From the NCBI RefSeq assembly GCF_014648175.1, contig NZ_BMQP01000025.1:53839-117838 (forward strand): 64,000 nucleotides of DNA. Reading direction: 5' to 3'. The DNA is from Planobispora rosea. GTDB lineage: Bacteria; Actinomycetota; Actinomycetes; Streptosporangiales; Streptosporangiaceae. Position 1 is the stretch's first letter. Each line of letters opens with the position of its first letter. Made by a program: the position numbers and the translations under genes. This document shows, in pieces, positions 23,894 to 31,802 of this stretch. The notes under the pieces were generated by a model that made no database searches, was not told the origin of the DNA, and saw nothing but the letters and a program-made list of their open reading frames with translations.

Positions 23894-26452
23894 TTGGCGG
23901 AGCTTTCACGCACGGCACACGCGGTGCCGGACCGGCAGCCCGACGTGTGGGAGAGGGTGCCGGCCCGCAACAGAAACTTCACCGGCCGTGAAGACCTCCT
24001 CGTCAAGCTGCGTCAGGGCATCAGCACCGTAACCGCCGTCGTCCCCCAGCCGCAGGCCCTGCAGGGACTGGGTGGCGTCGGCAAGACCCAGCTCGCGGTC
24101 GAGTACGCCCACCGCTACCGCTCGCACTACGACCTCGTCTGGTGGATCCCCTCCGACCAGCGCGTCCTCGTGCCGCCCGCGCTCGCGATGATGGCACCGG
24201 TCCTCGGCCTGCCCCCGGCCTCGGCCACGGGTGTCGAGGAGGCGGCCGAGGCCGTGCGCAGGGCACTGCAGAGCGGTGAACCGTACCACCGCTGGTTGCT
24301 GATCTTCGACAACGCCGAGGAGCCCGGCGACATCGAGGCGTTCATCCCCCGCGGTCCCGGCCACGTCCTGATCACCTCGCGCAACCCCCAGTGGGAGAAT
24401 CACTTCGAGACGCTCCAGGTCGACGTCTTCAGCCGCGAAGAGAGCGTGGACTTCCTCAGGAAGCGGCTGAACCGCGAGCTCCCCGAGCGGGACGCCTCCC
24501 TGCTCGCCGACAAACTCGGTGACCTCCCCCTGGCGCTGGAACAGGCGGGGGCGCTGCAGTACGAGACTGGAATGTCCGTCGACGAGTACATCGAGCAGCT
24601 GGAGCAGGAGACCAGACGCCTGCTGAACGTGAACCGGGCCTCGGCGTATCCGATGTCGATGACCGCCGCCTGGCGGGTCTCGGTCACGCAACTGGAGGAC
24701 CGTCTCCCTGAGGCGATCAAAGTCCTGCGGTGCTGCGCCTTCTTCGGTCCTGAGCCGATCCCCCGCGACGTCTTCCGCAAGGGCAGCAGGATCCTGCCTC
24801 AGGACGAGAACACCACCGACCTCCCCCTGAGCGCGATCCTGTCCGACCCCATCACCCTGAGCAAGGCCCTGGGCGAGTTGCGGCGTTTCGCGCTGGCACG
24901 CATCGACCCGCAGAGCCGCACGATCCAGGTCCACCGTCTCGTCCAGGCCCTTCTCCGCGACGACCTGACGGAGGCGGACAAGCAGAGGACCCGCCACGAG
25001 GTCCACCTGCTGCTGGCGGGCGCGGTCCCGCCCAGGCCCGAGCTCACAGGCCGGTGGGAGGAGTTCGAAGAACTGGTGGCCCACATCGTGCCCTCGGGAC
25101 TGGCCGAGTGCTCCGCCTCCCAGGTCCGGGAGTTCGCCCTCAACTGTGTCCGCTACCTCTACGAGCGGGGCAACTACCAACCCGCCCTGGACTTCGTCGA
25201 CGGCTTCATCGAGATGTGGAGCACCGCCGACGGACCGCTGCACAAGGACGTCCTGGTGGCCCAGACCCACCGCTGCAACATCCTCCGCGCGCTCGGCCGC
25301 TACACCGAGGACTACGAGACCGGCAGGGACACCCTCGGGAAGATGCGGGAATCACTCGGCTGGGAACATCCCGACACCCTCTGGGCGGCCAACGGCCACG
25401 GGGGCGCGCTCCGTGCCCGCGGTGACTTCCGCGCCGCCCGGGAGCTCGACGAGAGCACCATGGCCGCCTATCAGAAGACTCGCGGCCCGGCGCACCCGGA
25501 CACACTGCGAGCCATGCACAACCTCTCCCATGACTACGCTCTCACCAGCAACTACACCAGAGCGCGCGAGCTGCACCAGAAGACGTTCAGGGAGCAGAGC
25601 GCCGCGAACGAGGGGGTCGGCAGGAACGCCCTGCTGCTGTCGTGGACCGGTCTGGCCCGGGCGTTGCGGCTCTCCGGTTACTACGCCGAGGCGTGCGACT
25701 TCGGGCAGGAGGCGTTCGAGTACGGCATGCAGCAGCTCTCCCTCGACCACCTGGCGACGCTGCTGGCCGCCAAGGACCTGTCCATCGCCCACCGCAGAGC
25801 CGGTGACCTCGCCGAGGCGCTGGACCTCGCGCGGGGAACGCATGCCCGGTTCCAGCGCATCTTCGGTGACGGTCACCCCGACACCATGGCCGCGGCCGTC
25901 AACCTCTCCAACACCCTGCGCACCGTCGGAGAGACCGACCAGGCGTTCGAGATCGCGCAGGAGGTCGTGCCCCGATACCCCCTCGTGTTCGGCGAGAGGC
26001 ATCCCTTCACCCACGCCTGCCGGAGCAACCTCGCGATCCTGCACCGGCTGCGCGGGAACGCCGACAAGGCCAGGGCGCTCGATGAGGCCGCGCTGGCGGG
26101 CCTGGACGAGACGATCGGACGCAACCACCACTACTCTCTGGCCTGCGCCGTCAACCTGGCCAATGACCTCGCCGTCCTGGAAGAGCCCGCCCGCGCCAGG
26201 AAACTGGGTGAGGAGACCCTCGACCAGCTCCGCAAGGTTCTCGGCGAGGAGCACCACCTGACCCTGGCCTGCGCCGCCAACCTCGCTCTCGACCTGCGGG
26301 CCGTGGGCGCGGACAAGGAAGCCGACCTGCTGCGCGCCGACACGCTCAGTCGCTTCGAGCAGCCCGGCGTGTCGGCGACGGATCCGCCTGACTTCGTCGC
26401 CATCTACGAAGGGCGGCGGGTGAACGCCGACTTCGACCCGCCGCCGATCTGA
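23894..26452 (+). CDS. fxsT: FxSxx-COOH system NB-ARC/TPR protein, copy 1
   Basis: An 852-residue STAND protein. The N-terminal RVPARNRNFTGREDLL segment leads into an NB-ARC module with Walker A GLGGVGKT (58-65), Walker B LLIFDN (135-140), an RNBS/sensor stretch VLITSRN (158-164) and the GLPL-like GDLPLALEQAGAL (209-221). A winged-helix part follows (RCCAFFGPEPIPRDVF). From about 420 to 840 there are kinesin-light-chain-type TPRs with recurring HPDTL/HxxTL motifs (for example LGWEHPDTLWAAN and FGDGHPDTMAAAVN). The C-terminus ends in DFDPPPI, also conserved in copy 2 (DFDPPAL). The start is TTG 23894, preceded by GGGGGAGG at five bases. It probably acts as a peptide- or partner-sensing switch in the FxSxx system; no enzymatic output domain is present. 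Confidence 0.88.
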   Translation: MAELSRTAHAVPDRQPDVWERVPARNRNFTGREDLLVKLRQGISTVTAVVPQPQALQGLGGVGKTQLAVEYAHRYRSHYDLVWWIPSDQRVLVPPALAMMAPVLGLPPASATGVEEAAEAVRRALQSGEPYHRWLLIFDNAEEPGDIEAFIPRGPGHVLITSRNPQWENHFETLQVDVFSREESVDFLRKRLNRELPERDASLLADKLGDLPLALEQAGALQYETGMSVDEYIEQLEQETRRLLNVNRASAYPMSMTAAWRVSVTQLEDRLPEAIKVLRCCAFFGPEPIPRDVFRKGSRILPQDENTTDLPLSAILSDPITLSKALGELRRFALARIDPQSRTIQVHRLVQALLRDDLTEADKQRTRHEVHLLLAGAVPPRPELTGRWEEFEELVAHIVPSGLAECSASQVREFALNCVRYLYERGNYQPALDFVDGFIEMWSTADGPLHKDVLVAQTHRCNILRALGRYTEDYETGRDTLGKMRESLGWEHPDTLWAANGHGGALRARGDFRAARELDESTMAAYQKTRGPAHPDTLRAMHNLSHDYALTSNYTRARELHQKTFREQSAANEGVGRNALLLSWTGLARALRLSGYYAEACDFGQEAFEYGMQQLSLDHLATLLAAKDLSIAHRRAGDLAEALDLARGTHARFQRIFGDGHPDTMAAAVNLSNTLRTVGETDQAFEIAQEVVPRYPLVFGERHPFTHACRSNLAILHRLRGNADKARALDEAALAGLDETIGRNHHYSLACAVNLANDLAVLEEPARARKLGEETLDQLRKVLGEEHHLTLACAANLALDLRAVGADKEADLLRADTLSRFEQPGVSATDPPDFVAIYEGRRVNADFDPPPI

Positions 26453-26473
26453 CCGCCCCGTGCGGAAGCCGGG

Positions 26474-27793
26474 TCAGGCGCCGCGCCGCACCCACTCCGG
26501 ATTGCGCCTGACCCACGCTTCACGGTGCGCGGCGGCCTCCTGCCGGGCCTGCTCCGTCGCGGTCGGATCGACCGGCCGCGCCAGCAGGGACTCCAGGGTG
26601 CGCCGCATGCCGGTGACGAACTCCTCTCCGCGTTCCGTCAGCCGCCCGCTTCCCAGCAGTGTGCCGGTGACCGCGTAGGCGCCTTCCCGCCAGCGGACGA
26701 ATTCCGTCTGCGCCCGGACGGCTCCGTCGTCCTGTTCGAAGCCGTGCTGCCGGTCCCAGAAGGCCGCCACCCCGAGGAAGGCGTAGGCGCCCTGCAGCAA
26801 GCCGGAGACCGGCCGGGGATCCGGCCGCCATGGGGCATATCCCCGCCACCCGTCGTCCGGCAGAGTCAGGCCTATCACGTCCAACAGCGCCGTGAGCTTG
26901 GCGTGTTGTGTCTCGTGGGCCAGCGTTTCGGCGAGTCTGACGCCGCTGGGGGGGTCGGAGAGTGCGACGGTTCCGAAGGTCTCCTGTCCTGTCGCACTGT
27001 TGTGTCCGCGGGTGGGCGCCTTGATGGGGGTGAGCACAGAGATCATCGAGGAGACCTCCTCTGCGACCACCTGGTGATGCGCAGCCAGGAGGTGCCACGC
27101 CTCATCCAGACGCGACCGCCAGATCCGGCGTCGATCGGTTGTCAGCCTCGGTTCCAGATCGTCGTCCGACGACCACCGGTAAGGGTCGAGATCGTCGATG
27201 ACCGGTGCGAAGCCCGGAGCCACCGGGAGACGGTGCAGGACCCGCCATCCCGGCCCGTCAGCGGACGGGTCCACCCGGACGACGCTCCCCCCGGCGACGA
27301 GTTCGGCCCCTGTCCCGTCCGGCCGTACGGAGACGTCCGTCATTCCGCCCGGCCCGGCGGGGAGCGTCGCCTCCCCCAGCGACGGGATCATGAGCGTCCC
27401 CTCGGCGGCGGGCAGCCGCATCTCACAGGCGACCCCCGCCCTGATCGCGGCCGCCGCGGCCAGCAGGCCCAACCTCTCCGGGGCGCCGTCGCCCTTCTCC
27501 GCCAGCGACCGGTAGGTCCGCCATGCCCACGCCCCCGCCGCCGGGTACCGCAGCACGGTGTCGACCGCGCCGGCCGCGCGTTCCTCCAGGTCCGCAAGCA
27601 GGCCGTAGGCGTCGGCCGCCACACCGGCATGCGGGTGACCTGCGGTCCTGGCCTCCTCCACCACGCCTCGGACCAGCAGCCTGTTCCTGACCCGCTGTAC
27701 GGCGCACAGCTCGGCCGCCGCCTCACTCCCCCCTCCTCCGGTCGCCAGCTCAGTGAAGACCCTGCCGGAGATCCGGTGCGACAGGAGCGTCAT
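26474..27793 (-). CDS. HExxH-motif peptide-modification protein, stand-alone (left arm)
   Basis: A 439-residue member of the HEXXH family found beside RiPP radical SAM maturases. The zinc/iron-type motif HETQH is intact at residues 293-297 (LAHETQHAKL). It is followed by conserved WRPDPRPVSGLLQGAYAFLG (about 322-341), a Trp/Pro-rich stretch shared with the fused copy. Recent annotation regards this group as iron/2-oxoglutarate peptide beta-hydroxylases rather than proteases (recalled, not checked). ATG 27793 overlaps the fxsB stop as ATGA. It aligns end to end with residues 412-846 of the fused protein at 29223-31763, which shows these are the same two components in split and fused form. Confidence 0.83.
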   Translation of the reverse strand: MTLLSHRISGRVFTELATGGGGSEAAAELCAVQRVRNRLLVRGVVEEARTAGHPHAGVAADAYGLLADLEERAAGAVDTVLRYPAAGAWAWRTYRSLAEKGDGAPERLGLLAAAAAIRAGVACEMRLPAAEGTLMIPSLGEATLPAGPGGMTDVSVRPDGTGAELVAGGSVVRVDPSADGPGWRVLHRLPVAPGFAPVIDDLDPYRWSSDDDLEPRLTTDRRRIWRSRLDEAWHLLAAHHQVVAEEVSSMISVLTPIKAPTRGHNSATGQETFGTVALSDPPSGVRLAETLAHETQHAKLTALLDVIGLTLPDDGWRGYAPWRPDPRPVSGLLQGAYAFLGVAAFWDRQHGFEQDDGAVRAQTEFVRWREGAYAVTGTLLGSGRLTERGEEFVTGMRRTLESLLARPVDPTATEQARQEAAAHREAWVRRNPEWVRRGA

Positions 27794-29037
27794 CGGCGTC
27801 CCTTCAGGCGTGCGACATCACGAGCGACCTTTGCATGGATGTGGGTGATGAGCCGGTAAAGATCCGGGCAGTAGACCGAGGGACCCATGAACCCGTCGGT
27901 GAGGTTGTAGCGGTGCGCGTACAGCCCGCCGCCGCAGACGGAGACGAGATCACAGGCATGGCAGGTCGGAGCGAGCGCGAGTTCCCCGATCTGGCGGGCC
28001 GCGATCGCGGGATGGCGGAGCACGGCATCGAACGGGTCGCTCAGAACGTGCATCCGGGTCGCGCCGGCCCCGTGGTAACTAGATTTCAGGATGTCCGACT
28101 GCTCGATGCCGCCGTCGGTCTCGACGACGACCATGCGCGCGGGTGACAGCCCGACGACTTCGCTGCGGGAGGGGCCTCCCATCAGCAGGCGCAGGATCTC
28201 GGCGAAAAGCCTGATCTCCGGTTCCTGCGACGGCGAGCCGTACCAGCGGTCGAAGACCGGGATGAGCCAGTCGGCGTACGGCGTGGCGGGCGAGTCCGGC
28301 TCGCGGAAGGGCGGGGGCGTGACCCAGTTGCCGTGCGGGAGCAGGAAATCGATCGCCGGGGGATCGAAGGCGGTGAGCGCCTCGTAGGTCGCCAGCGGGT
28401 CGTTGCGGATGTCGATCGTGCACAGCAGCCCGCTGAACAGGTGGTGGAACGGGCCGAAGGCCAGGCGGCGCAGCGAGGCCGAGACCGTCGCGTGACTCCC
28501 CTTCCCGTCGCGGAACCGCCGGTGCCGGTCCTGCGCCTGCTCATCACCGTCCAGGCTCACCCCGACCCGGATCTCCAGCCGGTCGAAGAGCCTCAGGAAG
28601 TCGTCGTCGAGGCGGAGGCCGTTGGTCTGCATGCCCACGCGGACACGCGTGCCGGCGTCGGCCGCCGCCGCCCTGATCACGCGTACGGCGTGGGAGATGA
28701 AGTCCGGACCCGCCAGCAGCGGTTCCCCGCCGTGCAGGACCACCTCCACCTCGGCCAACTCGTGCGCGGCGGCGTGCTCGGCGATGCGCTGCGCCGTGCG
28801 GTTCACGACCACCTCGGACATGCGGCGTGGCCGGGCACGCCATGACTGGTCAGCCATCTCGTACATGTAGCAGTAGGTGCAGGCCAGATCGCAGCGGCTG
28901 TGAATCTTCAGGATGAACTGCTGGAAAGCCAGGGGCTGCCATCCCGAGGCCAGGAGACCATCCACATCGAGCGTGGCCGGAAAGGCATTTTCGGGTGGCA
29001 GATCTGAAGGTTCCGGATTCTCCGACAAAAGCGGCAC
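27790..29037 (-). CDS. fxsB: Radical SAM/SPASM cyclophane maturase FxsB (left arm, unfused)
   Basis: A ~415-residue radical SAM enzyme. The [4Fe-4S] motif C-x3-C-x2-C is C49-C53-C56 in HSRCDLACTYCYMYEMAD. The SAM-binding GGEP is in VVLHGGEPLLAG. The SPASM auxiliary-cluster cysteines are in TCHACDLVSVCGGGLYAHRY and PSVYCPDL. Family enzymes (FxsB, three-residue cyclophane-forming) link an aromatic ring to the beta-carbon two residues downstream. The start is uncertain. GTG 29037 is chosen because a good promoter (29059-29087) lies inside the longer frame. ATG 29070 (no ribosome site) and TTG 29028 (AGAGAGG ten bases upstream) are alternatives. It is followed by the HExxH gene with an ATGA overlap. 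Confidence 0.88.
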   Translation of the reverse strand: MPLLSENPEPSDLPPENAFPATLDVDGLLASGWQPLAFQQFILKIHSRCDLACTYCYMYEMADQSWRARPRRMSEVVVNRTAQRIAEHAAAHELAEVEVVLHGGEPLLAGPDFISHAVRVIRAAAADAGTRVRVGMQTNGLRLDDDFLRLFDRLEIRVGVSLDGDEQAQDRHRRFRDGKGSHATVSASLRRLAFGPFHHLFSGLLCTIDIRNDPLATYEALTAFDPPAIDFLLPHGNWVTPPPFREPDSPATPYADWLIPVFDRWYGSPSQEPEIRLFAEILRLLMGGPSRSEVVGLSPARMVVVETDGGIEQSDILKSSYHGAGATRMHVLSDPFDAVLRHPAIAARQIGELALAPTCHACDLVSVCGGGLYAHRYNLTDGFMGPSVYCPDLYRLITHIHAKVARDVARLKGRR

Positions 29038-29058
29038 ACCTCTCTTGCGCCATCCCCT

Positions 29059-29087
29059 ATATCGCACCATTTTGCACCGATAGTCAA
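29059..29087 (-). promoter_or_regulatory. Promoter of the left-arm fxsB-HExxH operon
   Basis: On the minus strand, TTGACT (29082-29087), 17 bases, then CGATAT (29059-29064). The predicted start near 29052 leaves a leader of about 15 bases with AAGAGAGG before GTG 29037. It sits at the centre of the mirrored locus, in the 185-bp space between the two divergent maturase genes. Confidence 0.5.
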
Positions 29088-29222
29088 GTTTCAGCATCAT
29101 CGCGGTACGCCAGCGTGCGACGCGTCCTTCCGGCACGTCCGCAAATCTAGGCCCGCCGGTGTTTCTCCCCTATTCTGGGATGCACTTTCGGACGTGACAT
29201 AACGCGGTCCATATGGAGGCTG

Positions 29223-31763
29223 ATGGTGCGCGAGTGGCCGTCGAACCTCGACGTCGGGGAACTGGTGGACGGCGGCTGGCGACCGACCCCGTTCCGGCAG
29301 TTCATCCTGAAGATTCACAGTCGGTGCGACCTGGCGTGCACTTACTGCTACATGTACGAGATGGCCGACTCCAGCTGGCGGACCCGGCCGAAACAGATGG
29401 CGCCGGAAACCGCCTCCGCCACGGTCACGCGGATCGCGGAGCACGTCCATTCCCACAGCATCGACGCGATCGAGGTCATCCTGCACGGCGGAGAGCCGCT
29501 ATTGGCCGGCCGGGAGGCGATCCGGGACATCGTCACCGGGGTCCGTTCGGCCGTCGGCGGCACGCGTGTAAAGGTCAGCCTGCAGACCAACGCCACGCTG
29601 CTCGATCTTCCGTATCTCCGGCTCTTCGACGAGCTGGACGTCCACGTCGGAGTGAGTCTCGACGGCGACGCGGCGATGCACGATCGCAGCCGCCGCCGGG
29701 CCAACGGCCAGGGCAGTCACTCCGCCGTCATGACGGCGCTCGGCCTGCTGACCTCACCCGCCTACCGGCACCTCTTCGGTGGGCTGCTGTGCACGATCGA
29801 CCTCAGGAACGATCCCCTCGGCGCCTACGAGGCCCTTCTGGCGTTCGGCCCTCCCGCGATCGACTTCCTGCTCCCGCACGGCAACTGGTCGGCACCCCCG
29901 CCCGGCCGAGATCCGGAGTCCGGCGCGACGCCGTATGCCGACTGGCTGATCCCGATCTTCGACCGCTGGTACGACGCGGCCCACCGTCCCACCCGCATCC
30001 GGTTCTTCAGCGAGATCATCCGCCTTCTCCTCGGCGGCTCGTCCGCGACCGAGCAGGTCGGCCTCTCTCCCGCCGCCATGGTGGTCGTGGAGACCGATGG
30101 GAGCATCGAGCAGTCGGACTTCCTGAAGTCCGCCTACCAGGGGGCGGCCGAGACCGGACTGCACGTGACACGCAGCTCTTTCGACGATGTCCTGCGGCAC
30201 CCCGCGATCGTCGCGCGGCAGATCGGCGAACGGGCGCTCTCCGCCACCTGCCGGCGCTGCCCCATCGCGAAGGTGTGCGGGGGCGGACTGTACGCGCACC
30301 GCTACCGGGAGGGCCACGGGTTCGCCAACCCATCCGTCTACTGCCCCGACCTGTTCACGCTCGTCACCCACATCAAGCACGCCGTCGAGGCTCGTCCCCG
30401 AGCCCGTGGCGAGGAACGCCGCAGCCGATCCACAGGCCCCGGCCGAGGAGCACCGATGCACCTAGGTGAGCACCGCATCCCCGCGAGGACGTTCTCGGAA
30501 CTGGCCGCCGGACAGGGCGGCGCCTCCGCCGTCGCCCAGCTCGCCGCCGCGCAGCGCAGCAAACACATCCTGCTTGTCCGAGGCGTTCTGGAGACCGCAC
30601 GGCAGGTCGGTCACCCGCGCGCGGCGTCCGTCCGCCGCGCCTACGATCTCCTGGCCGCCGTCCAGCGCGACCATCCCGAGGCGGTCGACGCCGTCCTGCG
30701 CCATCCCTCGGTGGGAGCCTGGGCACGGCACACGGTTACCGCGCTCGTAACCGGGCGCGAGGACGCGGCGCCGGAGCAGCTCGCCGGGCTGGCCGCCGCC
30801 GCGGCGATCCGGTCCGGAACGGTCTGCGAGATCGACGTCCCCGCGGTGGAGGGCGTGGTGACCCTGCCCTCACTGGGCCAGGCGGTCCTGGCGCCGACCC
30901 TCTCCGGGGCGACCGCGCACTGCTTCGCGGACGGGGCAGACGTCATGGCCGACGGCACGGTCGTGCGCGTCCCGCGCGACCCGCGACAGGATGCCCCCGG
31001 CTGGAGAGGCCTACGTACCTTGTCCGCCGAGGCGGAGGAGACTCCGCTGCGCGTCGTGATCGACGACCTCGATCCCTACCGCATGCCCGGGACGGCGAAC
31101 ATGGGCGGACGGCTCACCCCGGCCGAGGTGCGGCGCTGGCAGTCCACACTGGATGGGGCGTGGAGCCTCCTCGTGCGGCACCATCCGGTCGTGGCCGGGG
31201 AGGTGGCCGCCGCGATCACTGTGTTCACCCCTCTGGTCCCGCCCGAGCAGGGGCAGTCGAGCGCGACCTCCCGCGAGACGTTCGGCTGCGTGGCCCTGTC
31301 AACCCCTCCGGACGCCACAACCCTCGCGGTCACGCTGGCCCACGAGACACAGCATGCCAAGCTCTCGGCCCTGCTGGACATCGTGCCCCTGACCAAGCCC
31401 GACGACGGCTCCCGTCACTACGCTCCCTGGCGCCCGGACCCCCGGCCGGTTCCCGGCCTGCTTCAGGGGGCCTACGCTTACCTGGGGGTGGCCGACTTCT
31501 GGCGGCGCCAGCGCCACCTGGAGACCGGTGAGGCGGCGGTGGAGGCCGGCGCCGAGTTCGCCCGTTGGCGGGCGGGCGCCCGCATGGTCACCGAGACCAT
31601 ACTCGGCAGCGGGCTCCTGACCGAGCCGGGGACGGCGTTCGTCGCGGAGATGGCCGACCAGCTGGACCGCTGGGCCGACGAGCCGGTCCCCGCCGCCTCC
31701 AGGGCCCTGGCCCGCGAACGCGCGGAGCACCATCTGGCCGTCTGGCACGCGACCAACAGCTGA
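29223..31763 (+). CDS. fxsB: Fused radical SAM/SPASM-HExxH maturase FxsBH (right arm)
   Basis: An 846-residue fusion. Residues 1-~395 are the FxsB maturase: radical SAM Cys triad C35-C39-C42 (RCDLACTYCYMYE), VILHGGEPLLAG, and SPASM cysteines in TCRRCPIAKVCGGGLYAHRY and PSVYCPDLF. A basic linker follows (RPRARGEERRSRSTGPGRG). Residues 412-846 match the stand-alone HExxH protein, with HETQH intact at 707-711 and the same WRPDPRPVPGLLQGAYAYLG block. Family descriptions of FxsBH usually report an inactivated motif; here it is complete. GGAGG precedes the tandem ATG-GTG start (29223/29226). It is divergent from the left-arm fxsB and convergent with fxsT copy 2. A ribosome site plus ATG at residue 412 may also yield the HExxH part alone. 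Confidence 0.88.
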   Translation: MVREWPSNLDVGELVDGGWRPTPFRQFILKIHSRCDLACTYCYMYEMADSSWRTRPKQMAPETASATVTRIAEHVHSHSIDAIEVILHGGEPLLAGREAIRDIVTGVRSAVGGTRVKVSLQTNATLLDLPYLRLFDELDVHVGVSLDGDAAMHDRSRRRANGQGSHSAVMTALGLLTSPAYRHLFGGLLCTIDLRNDPLGAYEALLAFGPPAIDFLLPHGNWSAPPPGRDPESGATPYADWLIPIFDRWYDAAHRPTRIRFFSEIIRLLLGGSSATEQVGLSPAAMVVVETDGSIEQSDFLKSAYQGAAETGLHVTRSSFDDVLRHPAIVARQIGERALSATCRRCPIAKVCGGGLYAHRYREGHGFANPSVYCPDLFTLVTHIKHAVEARPRARGEERRSRSTGPGRGAPMHLGEHRIPARTFSELAAGQGGASAVAQLAAAQRSKHILLVRGVLETARQVGHPRAASVRRAYDLLAAVQRDHPEAVDAVLRHPSVGAWARHTVTALVTGREDAAPEQLAGLAAAAAIRSGTVCEIDVPAVEGVVTLPSLGQAVLAPTLSGATAHCFADGADVMADGTVVRVPRDPRQDAPGWRGLRTLSAEAEETPLRVVIDDLDPYRMPGTANMGGRLTPAEVRRWQSTLDGAWSLLVRHHPVVAGEVAAAITVFTPLVPPEQGQSSATSRETFGCVALSTPPDATTLAVTLAHETQHAKLSALLDIVPLTKPDDGSRHYAPWRPDPRPVPGLLQGAYAYLGVADFWRRQRHLETGEAAVEAGAEFARWRAGARMVTETILGSGLLTEPGTAFVAEMADQLDRWADEPVPAASRALARERAEHHLAVWHATNS
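30445..30458 (+). promoter_or_regulatory. Internal Shine-Dalgarno and ATG at the FxsBH domain junction
   Basis: GAGGAG (30445-30450), five bases, ATG (30456-30458). The ATG is in frame (Met412) and corresponds to the start codon of the stand-alone HExxH gene in the left arm. It may allow separate translation of the HExxH domain or be a relic of an ancestral two-gene arrangement. Confidence 0.6.
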
Positions 31764-31802
31764 CGACCGGCAGCCAGCGGCATCAGGCGTCCCGCCGGGT
31801 GG

